Source: Hymenopellis radicata
Lineage: Eukaryota > Basidiomycota > Agaricomycetes > Agaricales > Physalacriaceae
Reading direction: 5' to 3'
Length of the DNA: 64,000 nt
Assembly (NCBI GenBank): GCA_015501595.1
Contig: JADNRX010000015.1
Location: 310,001-374,000, forward strand
In this document: positions 23,689-35,714 of the stretch, piece by piece
Layout of the letters: each line of letters starts with the position of its first letter
How positions within the stretch are numbered: the first letter of the stretch is position 1
Program-made: the position numbers and the translations under genes
Notes under the pieces: generated by a model
Told to the model about the DNA's origin: nothing
Databases searched by the model: none
What the model saw: the letters and a program-made list of their open reading frames with translations, nothing else

Positions 23689-25321
23689 CTACGATGGTCG
23701 TGAAGATGAAGGGCCATGAGCGTAGCGTGGTACAGTGGCGTCCTGACTGGACGCTGATGTAATTGGAGGCGGGGCGATACGCTCCGTATATTGTGGCGGT
23801 AGTTCAACTACGCCATCATCGTTGGGAGGCGGCAACGGATCATCTTCAGCGTCCGTGTGCAACAGGAATCTCGACGGTGTGTAAGCCGACACGCCTGCCA
23901 TTGCCGCCTTTCGCTGTGCGGTTGACATTGTCGCCGACGATGCGCTTCCAGCCGTAAACGGATCCACAGCCGGAACATGAGACTCCTGCGAAGAGGAGAA
24001 TGGATTGCTGGAGGAGAGATTAGACAAGCTCATATTATGAGGATGTTTGTACGACGGGGAGTTGGAGGTTTGGTCGTACTCTCTCTGAGGGAAGAAGGGG
24101 AACGCGGACCCGGAAGGTGAAGGCCCGTGACTCTGATCATCGTAGTGGCCGACCAAGTTGACTTCAGACTGAAGACGACGGGAATGCCGCTGGAAGTCTG
24201 TTCCTCCGGCCCACTTGTCATTCCCAGGCTGCTGTTTCCGCTTCAAGTAGAACATAACGAATGAAAGGACCGCGGCTAAGAAAAGGAGGGCTCCCAGGAC
24301 AGTTCCAGCAATCGCGCCGATTGGCGTGGAACCTGCACTTGTCGGTACTGAGGTCGCCGAGCTCGTTGCGGTTGCACTGTCCTCGGAGGGATCCGCAGTA
24401 ACCGATGGTGAAGCCGAGTTTATGCACGACGAGTCATCAGATATCCCGACGTTTTCACGTCGGAGCTTCCGCCTTGACGGCCATCCGCGTCAACCACGAG
24501 AAAGACTATATCCGTCCCATTGTAAACATCGACAGTCCAATCATATGATGTGGGGCCTGTGGCGGGACACTTGGAAAGAATCACCGTTGGGTATGATACC
24601 CTATGGCGGCATTAGATTGATACAGTACTGAACATCGATTGTCGTACCGTGATGGTGATAGGTTGAACGGCTTGGTCATACCCACTGAAGGTGTAGGCTC
24701 TTGGGGCGTTTAATTAGGGGACATCGAAATATTGCATTTTTCTTACCGACACTGCTGTAGAGCTGTATTCAACTCGAAAGGAAAAGCGACGCCTGGTCGT
24801 CACGTTAGCTACAACCGCGAGTCCAAGAAAAGATGCGCGAACCTGGATCGGTAGTATTGCAGCTCGCTCCGCTGGTGGAAGAGCCAACCTTGAGAACGCC
24901 TGTGCTTCCTCCCGCCCCGAAGCCGGTCGCATCCGACATGGTCATCAGCATCTTCTGACCAGAGGGAAAAGGCAGATTGTCTATTGTGTAGGAGCCTTTG
25001 TCATTGGAGTACGCTCCGCTCGGTATGCTGATATTCCGAGGTGTACCAAAGACCTAGAAGGTTGTAAGCGGTGTCGTTCGTGAAAGTACTGGCAGCACAC
25101 GCACAGGAGTCAACAAGATGGAGTAAGGAGCAGTTCCACCTATTAACTGACAGTTAGAAGATATTCCAAGGAAGCCAGAATAGTAGCGCACCACTCCATG
25201 TTATTTTAACACTATCACAGGAATTCGGGTGTGGATGGTCGAAACTAAAGGCTGAAGACGTGCCAACGCAAGATAGGGCTAATAACGCGGGGGCAAGGAT
25301 AGGCAACGAACGAGGGACCAT
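23689..25321 (-). CDS. Secreted/single-pass membrane protein with Ser/Thr-rich ectodomain
   Basis: The N-terminus is a signal peptide (MVPRSLPILAPALLALSCVG). The ectodomain spans several exons with an S-x-D-x-V-K-I-T-W beginning, VFGTPRNISIPSGAYSNDKG, LPFPSGQKMLMTMSDATGFG, and a Ser/Thr-rich stalk. A transmembrane helix follows (GAIAGTVLGALLFLAAVLSF) with a basic stop YLKRKQQ. The cytoplasmic tail of about 185 residues is rich in Ser, Pro and acidic residues and contains PPQY. This layout is common for agaric cell-surface proteins related in plan to wall sensors. Function is unknown. Confidence 0.75.
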
Positions 25322-26098
25322 TTCGTAGTGGCGCAGTAACGAGGGTGGGTGATGGGGCCAGGCAGGCTGGTATATAAGCGTAAGGACGGTCAGAGAAACG
25401 AAGGCAGTTGGTTATTTCACAGTTGGCAAGCAGAAAAGGGCGGTGTTTTGTTCCCGTAGTATGTCTTGGTCGATCGCTTATGTAATTATAAAGCCTGATC
25501 TCATCACGGGCAAAACGCCAGATGGCTATCGTCTGAACCACATGTCAGAGTATCATGGAGATGATCCTAGGACGCCTCCAGTATGCTACCTCTCGAGTTC
25601 ATGTGCGTACAGTTATCTCAGAGGGTCAGGTCACCAATCATTTCTCCTTTTCTAGACCGCACGTACCCGGGAGAATCCGAGGCGGCACTCCTATAAATAT
25701 CCCATGATCGCCCGACACTCTATCACTCGCTTATCCAAACACGACTTTCTCTCCACGAAGCTCCCGCCTTTGGACGGCGTATAAGGCGCAGACACGCTGA
25801 GTGACGTTCTGGCGTCGTCCCCATGACATTGGACTCATCGTTGCTTCTCTGAGGTTCAGCACATAGGAGGGGAAAGGGACTGTTGATCAGCGGCCCGTAC
25901 ACCATAATATGGCGTTCAACTCGTTTGACTTTCACCGTGACATGGCAGCACGGAACGTAAGAGCAAAATCTAGGCCGTCTGCCGTCGCCCGCTATTATCG
26001 AGAGAAAGCTGAATAAGGTTATCGCGAGGACAAAGATGATTCCAAAAAAGTTATACAAGAGATTCTTCCATATACATACGATAGCCGTGAACAACAGG
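25322..26098. other. Intergenic region, no gene seen
   Basis: Only short or unlikely frames occur here, and the longest (123 codons on the minus strand, 25726-26094) has no recognisable feature. It holds the 5' flank of the membrane-protein gene. Confidence 0.4.
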
Positions 26099-27930
26099 TT
26101 AATCGGTCCAAACCTGCTTGGCGGTATCTGCTAGTAATTTCAATTTATTGTATTGATCCTGCAACGAGGGAGGATTAGCAGCTTTGCGGAGGCGAAGATA
26201 CATAATGTGCACCTGTTCCGTAAGAGGGTTGCCTTGCCACACCGACGCGAATCCGCACTGCGTACTAATGGACAATCTGCAATGGATCTTAGTCGCGATT
26301 TCACGATAGAAGCAAGTCCGGCTTACTGATTCAAGGCCTCAGAAATGGTGCGTTCGTGGTTTCCCTGGAGAAGCGCATGAGCCGCCTCGTTAATCCGGGC
26401 TTTCAGCGCTTCAGGCGGTTCTAGCTAAAAACCGGATGAACTACGCTGTCATTGGGGGGAGATTCGGATGATTACCTGGCCGCGTTTCGTGGTCACCAGC
26501 CCCAGCACCGCCGATTTATTTGGCGGAAGTTCTTTCAAAGCTGCGAAGTCTCCGGACCGCTCATCGTCGTACTCCAACTGTCGCGCGCGCGATGTCAGCC
26601 ATAGTTCCGGGAAAATTAGGACGCCGCCGGACGCACGTAAAAGGTATCCACATCGAGGCTGTTGAAGACTTTGGACGCGATGGGATCGTAGCCACCGTCA
26701 CAGAAATGAGCGCCCTACATCATGTCGGCGTGGCTAATCTAGATTACCAAGTCAAGATGCTCACCATAAAATTGCCACGACACATATGCACACTGACAGT
26801 GAGATCGTCCGGACGACCCTTTGTGCAGACATTGATGGCACGAATATAGGTGTCAAGTAGAGACTCGGGATCGACGCTCATCTCCATCATCCTGCATCGA
26901 ACGGAGTCACTACAGAAGAAGCAGAATGTCGGGTCGTCAATCTGGATGTGGCCTAAGACCAATCGCGCTAAAAGGTTAGCACGACCACAAGACCTAGAAG
27001 ACAGCCATTGACGTACGGCAGCCCAAATCGTAGAGCTCTTGAAATTCCTCGCGATAGGCGACGCCCAGGTCATCAAAGTATTCATCTATTGGAACGGTAA
27101 GTTGACTGACTTACACGGTCTATCAACACATACCGTCATTCTTATACACATTGTGGTCATATGTATAATCCGAGCCATGTCGTTGATGGAACCAGGAAGG
27201 GGAACAGACGTTGAGTTTGATGTATTTGACGTCCTGGGCAGATTTCAATCAGAGGTTAACATTTGGAAGAACAGATGGACTTACATCAGGAGGGACGAGA
27301 CTCGCAGTATACTTGAATTGATCCACATAGAAAGGCTTCGTGCGTTTGATTTTCCCCTTGCAGTGAGGTTCAGAACATGTGTTCAATTTGGGTGCAAGAG
27401 AAGACTAACCGAGCAATATATAGTCTTCTCAGAAGGCACTCCCGCGTCCTTCATCATAGCGATGTGCGGTATATAGTCCTGCGGAAACAGGTTAGTCTAC
27501 TTTTCGCTGAATTACGCGTAACCTGCTTTGAATTCGTCAATGGGGCCTAGTACAAAACGCGCTGAGAAGGCAGCTAGAGGAATGCAAAAAAGGTACCTAC
27601 GTGCAGGCATGAACACCATTCCCTCAAGGTTGTTAAACACACCCTCGAAAAACATGCCTCTGGGGATGTCAGGAAGACGTGAGAATCAATGAAATACCTG
27701 GGAAATACATACCTCCTCATCTCTCCATCGGTGATAGTCTTGAAGCCCAAGTCTTGCTGGAGCTTCACGACGTGCTGAACCGCCATGTCCTCAGCAGATC
27801 TGAGCTCGTCGAGAGAGCACTTTCCCTCCTCATACAAGCCGCGTTTCTGAAATAGATACTTTGGTCGAAGGAGCGACCCGACGTGTTCAGCACGGAAAGG
27901 AGGGTTGACATGGAGGTTGCGAGCAGTCAT
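26099..27930 (-). CDS. MetE-like (UROD/MetE fold) zinc methyltransferase-family protein
   Basis: The protein resembles the C-terminal catalytic half of cobalamin-independent methionine synthase, found as a stand-alone protein in many fungi. The start is MTARNLHVNPPFRAEHVGSL at 27930, then LGFKTITDGEMRR, then IDDPTFCFFCSDS. The zinc ligands of MetE appear to be present: His and Cys in VHMCRGNF, Glu in LEYDDERSGDF, and Cys in STQCGFAS. The end is LLADTAKQVWTD and TAA. Many short introns are needed. The substrate of the stand-alone family is not established, so I avoid calling it methionine synthase. Confidence 0.82.
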
Positions 27931-28489
27931 GATATGAATGAACCACAACGTGAGCACTGTGTATTTAAGCCAGGCGGGAAATAGTTCCGATTCCTGACAG
28001 TTTGCACAAGGAACGAAGAAGCTGGGTGAGTGATTGCCTTGGTTGCCGGAAAGATAGGAGCCGGACAGCCTTCACCTTCGCTTCCGGGTAAACCAGAGAG
28101 GGCCATTAGTGCGCATACCTGAGACATTGAAAGTGCGGTCATCATGGTCGTTGTTACCTCCATAAAGAGTAATATAAGAGTCTTCGTAGAGGCTAAGGCG
28201 ACTTGCAAGACACGATGTCGAAAGGAGCGGATTTTAATTTTAAAGCGTGAGAGCGTGTAGTTCGAAGAAAAGCACAAGGGCGGTGAAATCGGGCAAACAC
28301 TTTACTTACCCGGGTCCTCGGCGACTGCCGTGGTACTATCCAGTCAAGCCACCACCTTCTGTTTTCGGCCAGGCAGCACTAATCAAGCCGCGACCGAGTT
28401 CCTCAAGATTACTAGCCCCCCGTACGCCCGCCCCCTCGCTCGAAATTTCCGCCTGAACTGATCCCGATTGGCCTCTGTAGACCTCAAGA
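27931..28489. promoter_or_regulatory. Divergent promoter region between the MetE-like gene and eL13
   Basis: The two genes are transcribed away from each other over about 560 bp. A 116-codon minus-strand frame here has no coding character I can support. Confidence 0.4.
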
Positions 28490-29274
28490 ATGGGTTTTGC
28501 GCACAACAACGGTGGGTCTATCACGAAAACTGCGACTTTGAAGAAAAGAATATTGAACGACTGGTTGCAGTCCTCCACGCGAACCATTTCCGCAAGGACT
28601 GGCAGCGACGGGTTCGCACCTGGTTCGACCAGCCCGGACGCAAGCTCCGCCGCCGCACCGCTCGCAAGACCAAGGCCGCCGCGCTCGGCGTCCGTCCATT
28701 AAACCTCCTCCGTCCTGCCGTCCGTGGCCAAACCGTGCGCTACAACCGAAAACTCCGCGAAGGTCGTGGATTCACTCTCGGCGAGCTCAAGGAGGCTGGG
28801 ATCGGAAAGAAGGAGGCACGAGGCGTTGGTATCGTTGTTGACCACCGAAGGAGAAACCTGAGCGAGGAGGGCAAGAAGCTGAACGTCGACAGACTCAAGG
28901 CCTACAAGGCCAAGCTTGTCGTCTTCCCCAGGAAGGCTGGCAAGCCCAAAAAGGGCGACTCTTCAGTGCGTTTTCTTATCATTTCCATCGTAGCAAGTCT
29001 TGAACTTTCGTTAGCCCGAAGACCTCAAAGCCGCTACCATCCGCACCGTTCCCGCCATCCCCGATACATATGTGGCCGAGGCACCCCGCAAAATCACCGA
29101 CGAAGAGCGTTCTTTCGAAGCTTACAAGACTCTTCGTACTGCCCGTGCCAACGCCCGGTACGAGGGTGCCCGCAAGGCCCGCCAAGCCAAGGTTTGTGCT
29201 ATATGTTATCTCCAAATCAGTAGTACTTACATCGATTGTAGAAGGAGGAGGAGGAGGCAGCCAAGAAGAAGTAA
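28490..29274 (+). CDS. RPL13: 60S ribosomal protein eL13
   Basis: This is a structural protein of the large ribosomal subunit. Exon 1 is tiny (MGFAHNN plus one base); the next exon gives [20 protein letters not shown], matching eL13. Further blocks are [40 protein letters not shown] and [19 protein letters not shown]. After an intron comes [20 protein letters not shown], then a second intron and a Lys/Glu tail EEEEAAKKK with TAA. The very basic composition and early short exon are usual for fungal ribosomal-protein genes. Confidence 0.95.
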
Positions 29275-29495
29275 ATACGGTGTTCTTGTTGCTATATTAT
29301 GCCCTTTCCTCAGTATGCTCCCTACGCGTGCTATGCCTTATGTCAATGTGAGGAGTTGTCCGACGCAGTTTCTGTCCGAGTGCAAGGTCTCCCAAGTTGT
29401 CTCTGATAATCCTTGATAATGATTGTCCGTTGGTATACTCTTGGTATATAGTAGGCATGCTCTAAGATAAGTAAGTTAGGCCTTCCGGTGTTCTA

Positions 29496-31258
29496 TTAGT
29501 ATGAATTTGCGGCCTTCTCGCTGGCTTTGATCTTTTTGTCTACCGCTTCTTTCGCCTCCGCCTTGGCCACCTCAGCAAACACCTTGAGATGATGCGCCAT
29601 TCCCGCAACCTCCTTCAGAAGACCCAGGACCTCCTGATTACCAGTCATGAACCCAAACTCGGCGTATGTCAATCCTTGTTCAGCCGCAAACTCTTTCACC
29701 ATGTCACTGGCTTTCCTGAGGTTGTGTCGTGGAACTCTAGGGAACAAATGGTGAGCAACTTGCAATTGCAGACCTCCATGAATAAACGCGATGGAATCCG
29801 GACAGTAAATGTCGGTCGTCGTTCGCATTTGACGGTGCGGCCATGACTCCGCAGGGCCAAGGTCTTCGGTCGACATTGAAAAATGGGAAAGCACAATCTT
29901 GGCAACAGTCACCAACGTATCTTGACAAATTAGACAAGGAGACAAACCGTTATATGCAATGGGCTCGTTACAGCGTGGCTGACAAGAACATACATTAATG
30001 CCTTCTGCCACGTTCCGCAGCCAACGAGGACTTGACTGAACCAAACCCAGAAACATGCGATCCCGAAAACTTCGAGGCCCCAAGCCCAGCCATGTCCCCG
30101 CGCACGTTTGGTGTCAAATGCGCGGTTGAAGAGACTGACGTACGACAGGCGGTACAGATTAAATCGCCCAAACATCATAATGATGTAAAACAGCTTGTGC
30201 TGTATTGTGACGAGGAAGCGCGCTGCAGCATCGAACTCGAGGGTTTTCTTGTAATAGGAAGAGTAGAGGTTATTAAAGAAGACGGGCGAGACGGCAAAGA
30301 AGGGTAGGTGCGCAATGTCCGGGTCACTTTATCACTACGTCAGTCGACTGCGTTGAAGATGGCGGGTATACGCACTGTGTGGGGTGATTAGTGACGACTA
30401 AGAGCCGAGACGCGTCAGTGGAACGTTAGGCGGGACTAGACAAGAGCTTACGGTGATGAATGTTATGGTTCTGGACCAAACTTGGTCAGGGATAATTCAA
30501 TTGCACGAGAAGCAAAAGAGACTCACATCGACCCACCAGCCAACGCTTAAACCGCCAATAAAGTCGGCAACGAAGATAGAAATGAGCCTGTCAATATTCC
30601 AGTTTCCAGAGACGCCCATATGGCCGAGGTCGTGAACGAAGAACATGAGTTGGTGCCACAGCAACCCAAGTAGAACGGCGGATGACATGAACCAATTGTG
30701 GTAATAGGCAAAGGCTGAAGCGGCCCCAAGAAGAAGGTATCGAAAGACTTCGGGGCCATAACCGGTGAAGAAGGGGCACTTGTAGAGTCCGGCATCTATA
30801 ACACGTTTGTGGAGTTGTCTGTACGCTGCTGCCTGGCGAACTTGAACCTCTTTATCCAAAGCCGGTACAGCGGGAGGAATGAGGTCTTCCATGGTAGGGG
30901 CGTTCTCCGCCCGGTTGATCTGCTGTAAAAGGGCGCGAGAGGGGTCCAGTGAAGCCTCTTTGAACCATTTGCCTTCACTATGGATCCACCCTGACATCAC
31001 TGGGGGCAGCAGAGAGACCCACGGCGCGTCCTGCAACTTGCCGATGGAGTACTTGTGAACCATTGCGAGGGTAGCATCACAATGATATGCGTCGATCTCG
31101 TCAGTTGCATCCCGGCCGACAAAATGCAAGAGAGAAAGAGAGCCGCCGGGGTGAGCGTCAAGCCAGAACTTGGGGATGCGCAGAACGTTGTCGCGGTAAA
31201 CGATAATGTTCTGGCCAGCAAGAATGAGCGACGCGACCTCTTCGCGTGAGAGGGACAT
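29496..31258 (-). CDS. Cytochrome b5-fused fatty-acid/sphingolipid delta-8 desaturase
   Basis: This ER membrane enzyme introduces a double bond into the sphingoid long-chain base. The N-terminus is a cytochrome b5 domain with the haem motif HPGG (PKFWLDAHPGGSLSLLHFVG). The desaturase histidine boxes follow: FVHDLGHMG, an HNxHH-type box expected in the exons around 30.3-30.5 kb, and QLQVAHHLFPRVPRHNLRKA, the Q-x-x-H-H box of front-end desaturases. Several hydrophobic segments lie between them. The C-terminus is long and charged (AKAEAKEAVDKKIKASEKAA). A b5 fusion with a Q-x-x-H-H third box fits delta-8 sphingolipid or front-end acyl desaturases; fungal examples are mostly the former. Confidence 0.85.
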
Positions 31259-31366
31259 GGTTGACCCAAAGAAGAAGGAACGGATGACCTAAGCGTAGCA
31301 TGAGTTCTTGGCGTGAGCCGTGACTGATCCTCGTTCCGTTACGACGACGACCGGTTCAAATATTCA

Positions 31367-32742
31367 ATGTCGCCAATAGCAATCGACAACCCGTTCACTG
31401 ACGCACCACCACCTCGCCCACCTCCAAAGTCGTCTAGAGCAAAGATGCCCGTATCCTCCACGCCGCTTGTCGACGCTGTCAAGGATACTGTCCACGTTCG
31501 AAACAACTCTACTTCCGAATATTCTCCTCGCCGTGTCAGCAGGAGCCATACAGCAGCGTAAGTTACATCTGATGGGTCAGTCGAACCACTCTGACCTTTT
31601 TTTCTTGCAGCAATCCAGCACCCGCGCCAAAGCATCCGTCGATGGGTAGGCGATCGCACTCGCAGGACTCTGGCATTGCTCCGGAAAAGCCGCCCAAGTC
31701 GCGCTCAAAGTCGAAAAAGGTAAACTCTGCCCATGCCGACGTTATAGACCGCCTGGACTTTACTGGCGGCGGCCCCAGTACGTCTAACCCCACACTCGCG
31801 ATCGATGCGCTCAGCTGACTCACCCCTCACAGTGTTCCATCACGACGGCCCCTTCGATGCCTGCGCTCCTTCGCGCAACAAGCACCCTCGCAAGGCCCCA
31901 ATGGCAGCCTGGTCTCCGGGCACAGACCGTGCTAATGGCCCATATCCTTCTGCAGACGCCTATGACGCCTTTTCTCCTTCCTACGATCAGCCCTCCAAGA
32001 AAAAGGATGCTCTTGCAGAGGTGAACAGTTTCAAGGCACTGATTTACAATATCGTTACTTATTTTAACTGTAGGCGTGGGGCATTCACGAGCCTGAGCCC
32101 TTTGAAGAGTTCTTTGCTGGAGGCGGAGCGCGCGGCGACACCCCTGCTAGCTCCATCTACAACGGCAGAGAAGGTTCTCGCCCCACTGCCCCAAAGCGTA
32201 CCAAGGAGGGGCACCTTGGTGATGACATGGCATCGAGATCCCGCGGAACTAGACGCAACATGCCCCCTCCCCAACCCATCTTTGTTCCAGATGCCCACCA
32301 CGACGGTGTTTCCGGTTCACCTCCCGTCAGTTCGCCTGGACTACCAAAGCGATCCAAGTCGTTGATGCATCGCATCCGAAAGATGAGAGAGTCCCCCAAT
32401 GTGCCTGTTGATGCGGCGGACTACGAGCAGCCACCGTCTCCATCATCACCCGGTGACCGTGGCGCTAGGCCCACCCATCGCACACAGAACTCATTCTTGG
32501 GTTTAGGCCGCTTTGCTAGCAACAGATCAGATGCTCCTTCCGAACCGTTCATTCTCGTCGACACCCATGCCAACAAAGACCTCAACAAAGAGCTTCCCAC
32601 GGTTCCGTCTTCGGGTGTTGATGTCCCCCACACTGGATACTTTGATGGAGGACACAACACTAGGAACCCTAGTGCATCTCCAGGCGGTCTAGGCAGAAAG
32701 ACGAGCCTGATGAAGAAGATGAAGGGTGTTGTCCGACGGTAG
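31367..32742 (+). CDS. pal1: Pal1-family cell-morphology protein
   Basis: Pal1 proteins bind endocytic sites and help set cell shape in fungi. The start is MSPIAIDNPFTDAPPPRPPP. After introns the Pal1 core reads NSAHADVIDRLDFTG, then MFHHDGPFDACAPSRNKHPR, then KAPMAAWSPG. It is followed by HEPEPFEEFFAGG (the EPFEEFFG-type block) and a Ser/Pro-rich tail with KRSKSLMHRIRKMRESPNVP and a basic C-terminus KKMKGVVRR. The domain order and the HHDGPFDAC signature are diagnostic. The protein is mostly disordered outside the core. It is divergent from the desaturase gene, with about 110 bp between the starts. Confidence 0.9.
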
Positions 32743-33103
32743 ATGCATCTCCGAAGAAACCCGTCCTACGGCTTGAACATGCCTTCTTGGTCACCCCTGC
32801 TATTCTCATCTATCGACAACTTCCTTTCGTTGTAATTCCCGTGTACATGTTTCCCCTTTCTCGGTTTCCCATTTTCAGTACAGTAATGTTTCGTTATCTA
32901 CGTACAGACTGAGCCTTGTATTGTACTAGATCTTTTTTTGTATCCATCCTACATGTCAAATCCTATTTATTTACGATAAGCTTTATCATTGCGACTCCGA
33001 GCAGATGACGGACGCGACCAACTCGGATCTATGATGATCGATGATTGCCGCCCGGTCTCTCATTCAGAAACTGTGACTCGTTCAACGTTGAACTCACTCT
33101 TCC

Positions 33104-34839
33104 ATGGGTCTCTACCTCCTCGATTATGGCGCTGGCAATGTCCAGAGTCTGGCTAACACTCTGTCTACTTTGGGACACAAGTTCACCTGGATATCCAGCC
33201 CAGAGGACTTCAAACTCGCCACCGTCAGCACAAATTCTCCTCTTAGCGATTCGGCGCTCAATTTTCTCTAGTCACTCGTGTTTCCCGGTGTAGGAGCATT
33301 TGAACTTGCTATTCAAAATCTTGCAACAAAAGGGCTTCTTGAGCCGTTACGAGAATACATCCTATCAGGTCGGCCTTACTTTGGAATATGTATTGGCATG
33401 CAGGTTCTCTTCGAATCCTCTGCCGAGTCGCCTACTGCCCCTGGATTGGGAATCGTGCCTTCGCCCATAACGCGATTCGATGATGGGGATAAGGCCGTGC
33501 CTCATATGGGATGGAACGCATCGCAGCTCCTACACTCCGACGATCCAGAACAAATCCACGACTCGAAATATTACTACTTTGTCCATTCATACTGTGCCAA
33601 ATACGATCCGGAACGCTACCCAGCGGCTGCCCAATGGGCGTACACGACGACACAATACGGCCAGGAGCTCTTCATTTCGTCTATCCGCAAGGCGAATGTA
33701 TTTGGGACTCAATTCCATCCGGAGAAGTCTGGCGCGGCAGGATTAGCTCTCCTCGATGCGTGGCTGCGAAAGCCAGAGTCAGCGCACTCTTCGAGCCCTG
33801 GCGCTACGTCTATACCACCGATCTTGCCGCCGCCTGTTATTAGACCCAAACCCCAGCACCAGCTGACCAAACGCATTATCGCGTGCATGGATGTCCGCGC
33901 AAACGATTCCGGAGATCTCGTCGTGACAAAAGGAGATCAATACGATGTACGCGAAAAGCACGCCTCCGATACTGTTACAGCTACGACTGGGGGTGCCGTC
34001 CGCAACCTGGGAAAGCCCGTCACATTGGCAGAGCAGTACTACAAGGACGGCGCAGACGAACTCTGTCTACTGAACATCACGTCCTTCCGCCACTCGCCTC
34101 TCCGGGATCAGCCTATGCTCGCTGTCGTGCGCGCTGCAGCAGAACGCGTCTTCGTACCACTGACAATCGGTGGCGGCATCAAAGACAGCGTCGACCCCGA
34201 TGGGACGAAGCACCCCGCTCTAGAGGTGGCGGGGACATACTTCCGCGCGGGGCTGATAAAGTGAGCATCGGCAGCGAGGCGGTGATTGCGGTAGAGCGGA
34301 TGCACGCGAACGGGGGCAAGGGCGACGGGACTAGCGCTATTGAGACGATTGCGCATGCGTATGGGGTATCGGCTGTGGTGGTTTCTATTGACCCCCGAAG
34401 GGTCTATGTCGATCCAGAGACGTACGAGGGGCCATACAAGGCCGAGCTTGTCTGCGGCGAGCCCGGATCAAGTGAGAGCGGCAAGGCGTGGTGGTACCAG
34501 TGCACGATTTCGGGGGGGCGAGAGGCGCGCGCGCTGTCTGTCGTCCAGCTCGCGAAGGGGGTGGAGCGCCTCGGTGCTGGGGAGCTCTTGGTGAACAGCA
34601 TCGACCGGGACGGCTCGGGAGTGGGCTTCGATCTCGACTTGGTGCGGCTGATCAAGTCCGCTGTCAGGATACCCGTTGTTGCGAGCAGTGGCGCAGGGAG
34701 CAAGGAGCATTTCTTGGAGGTGTTCCAAAAGACGGATGTCGAGTCGGCGTTGGCTGCGGGTATCTTTCACCGCAAAGAGGTCGGTATTGATGAGGTTAAG
34801 CAGTGTTTAGATGATAACAAGGTGATTGTTAGACGATAG
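33104..34839 (+). CDS. HIS7: Imidazole glycerol-phosphate synthase (HisH-HisF fusion), with an apparent 1-nt frameshift
   Basis: This is the fused glutaminase/cyclase of histidine biosynthesis. The start is MGLYLLDYGAGNVQSLANTL; after one intron come VFPGVGAFELAIQNL, the glutaminase nucleophile in FGICIGMQVLF, and the His-Glu pair in FGTQFHPEKSG. The cyclase half begins KRIIACMDVRANDSGDLVV and continues FVPLTIGGGIKDSVD and ALEVAGTYFRAG. At 34249-34252 the expected run of five G is four, so the frame reaches TGA at 34262. The correct continuation (ADKVSIGSEAV, then LLVNSIDRDGSGVGFD, ending DDNKVIVRR) is intact in the next frame to 34839. This may be a sequencing or consensus error, or a real loss of function. 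Confidence 0.9.
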
Positions 34840-35714
34840 AATACTTAGACTCGCTAGTACTGAAAATGTATATTCGACTGATTCGTACAGACTGCTTTAC
34901 GTAGCTAAGGACTTATATAAAGACTTGAGCGTACAGTCCTACGGCATGAATTATAATGAATTGAAGGTACCTGAGGGGGTAACGACATGTTGTAATTATG
35001 AAGTTGTACGGCTTGAAGGGTGTTGCGACGTACTTGAATAGAACAACCCTCCACCTTAAGATAGCCTTCCCAAAGCCACAATTAGCACGACAGGCAAATA
35101 TATCGAGATTACACCCACGTATGACAACCACACCTTCTTGAACATGCCGCTGACGCCCCAAATGTCTTGATACTATTCCTTTCTCTTCGCTTGCACTATC
35201 GCCCGATTCGTTCTTGTCATCTTCCATGGCTTGAGCAAACGGGAAACCCCGGTTATTGTAGTACTGTATTGTCAGGAAGACATCTCAATCCAAATGGTAG
35301 CATTCATACCGCAAACCTCTCTATCGCCGAAGCGCATACTCCCGCAGTCAGTCGATCCCCCCTCCATGGCGTGAACACAGACCTCGTATCGGGTAGGCGA
35401 TTTGGAAGCCGCGAGTCCCTTGATCTGCTCCTCGCCAAGTCTGTCAGGATATCTCTTCTCCCGCGAAAACCTTTGAGATTACTTTCCCGCCTTCCCGCCA
35501 AACAGTCGGCCTGAACATGACCAATCGGCGTGTCGCAGATATGAAGCGGCTGTTGGACTTGAGTATTCCTCCGCTGATCTTGGTTGGATGGACCAGCTCG
35601 TGACAGTCCAAGTCCCGACCTCTTCTTCCAGTAAACTAGCGCATCAATCTGCACAGTGGACAGTGGTGCGATACTCATCTTTACCTCTTCCTCCTTTAAG
35701 CGCCCGATGACTTG
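34840..35714. other. Intergenic region with decayed sequence
   Basis: No complete gene is present. A minus-strand stretch near 35290-35510 reads plausibly for about 70 codons with a break (for example RYEVCVHAMEGGSTDCGSMR) and runs on from copy B of the duplicated locus, so it may be old gene debris. Confidence 0.4.

Noticed and set aside
27927..28277. 116-codon minus-strand frame upstream of the MetE-like gene
   Set aside because: It lies in the promoter region, has mixed composition and no family features. It may be an upstream exon but cannot be supported.
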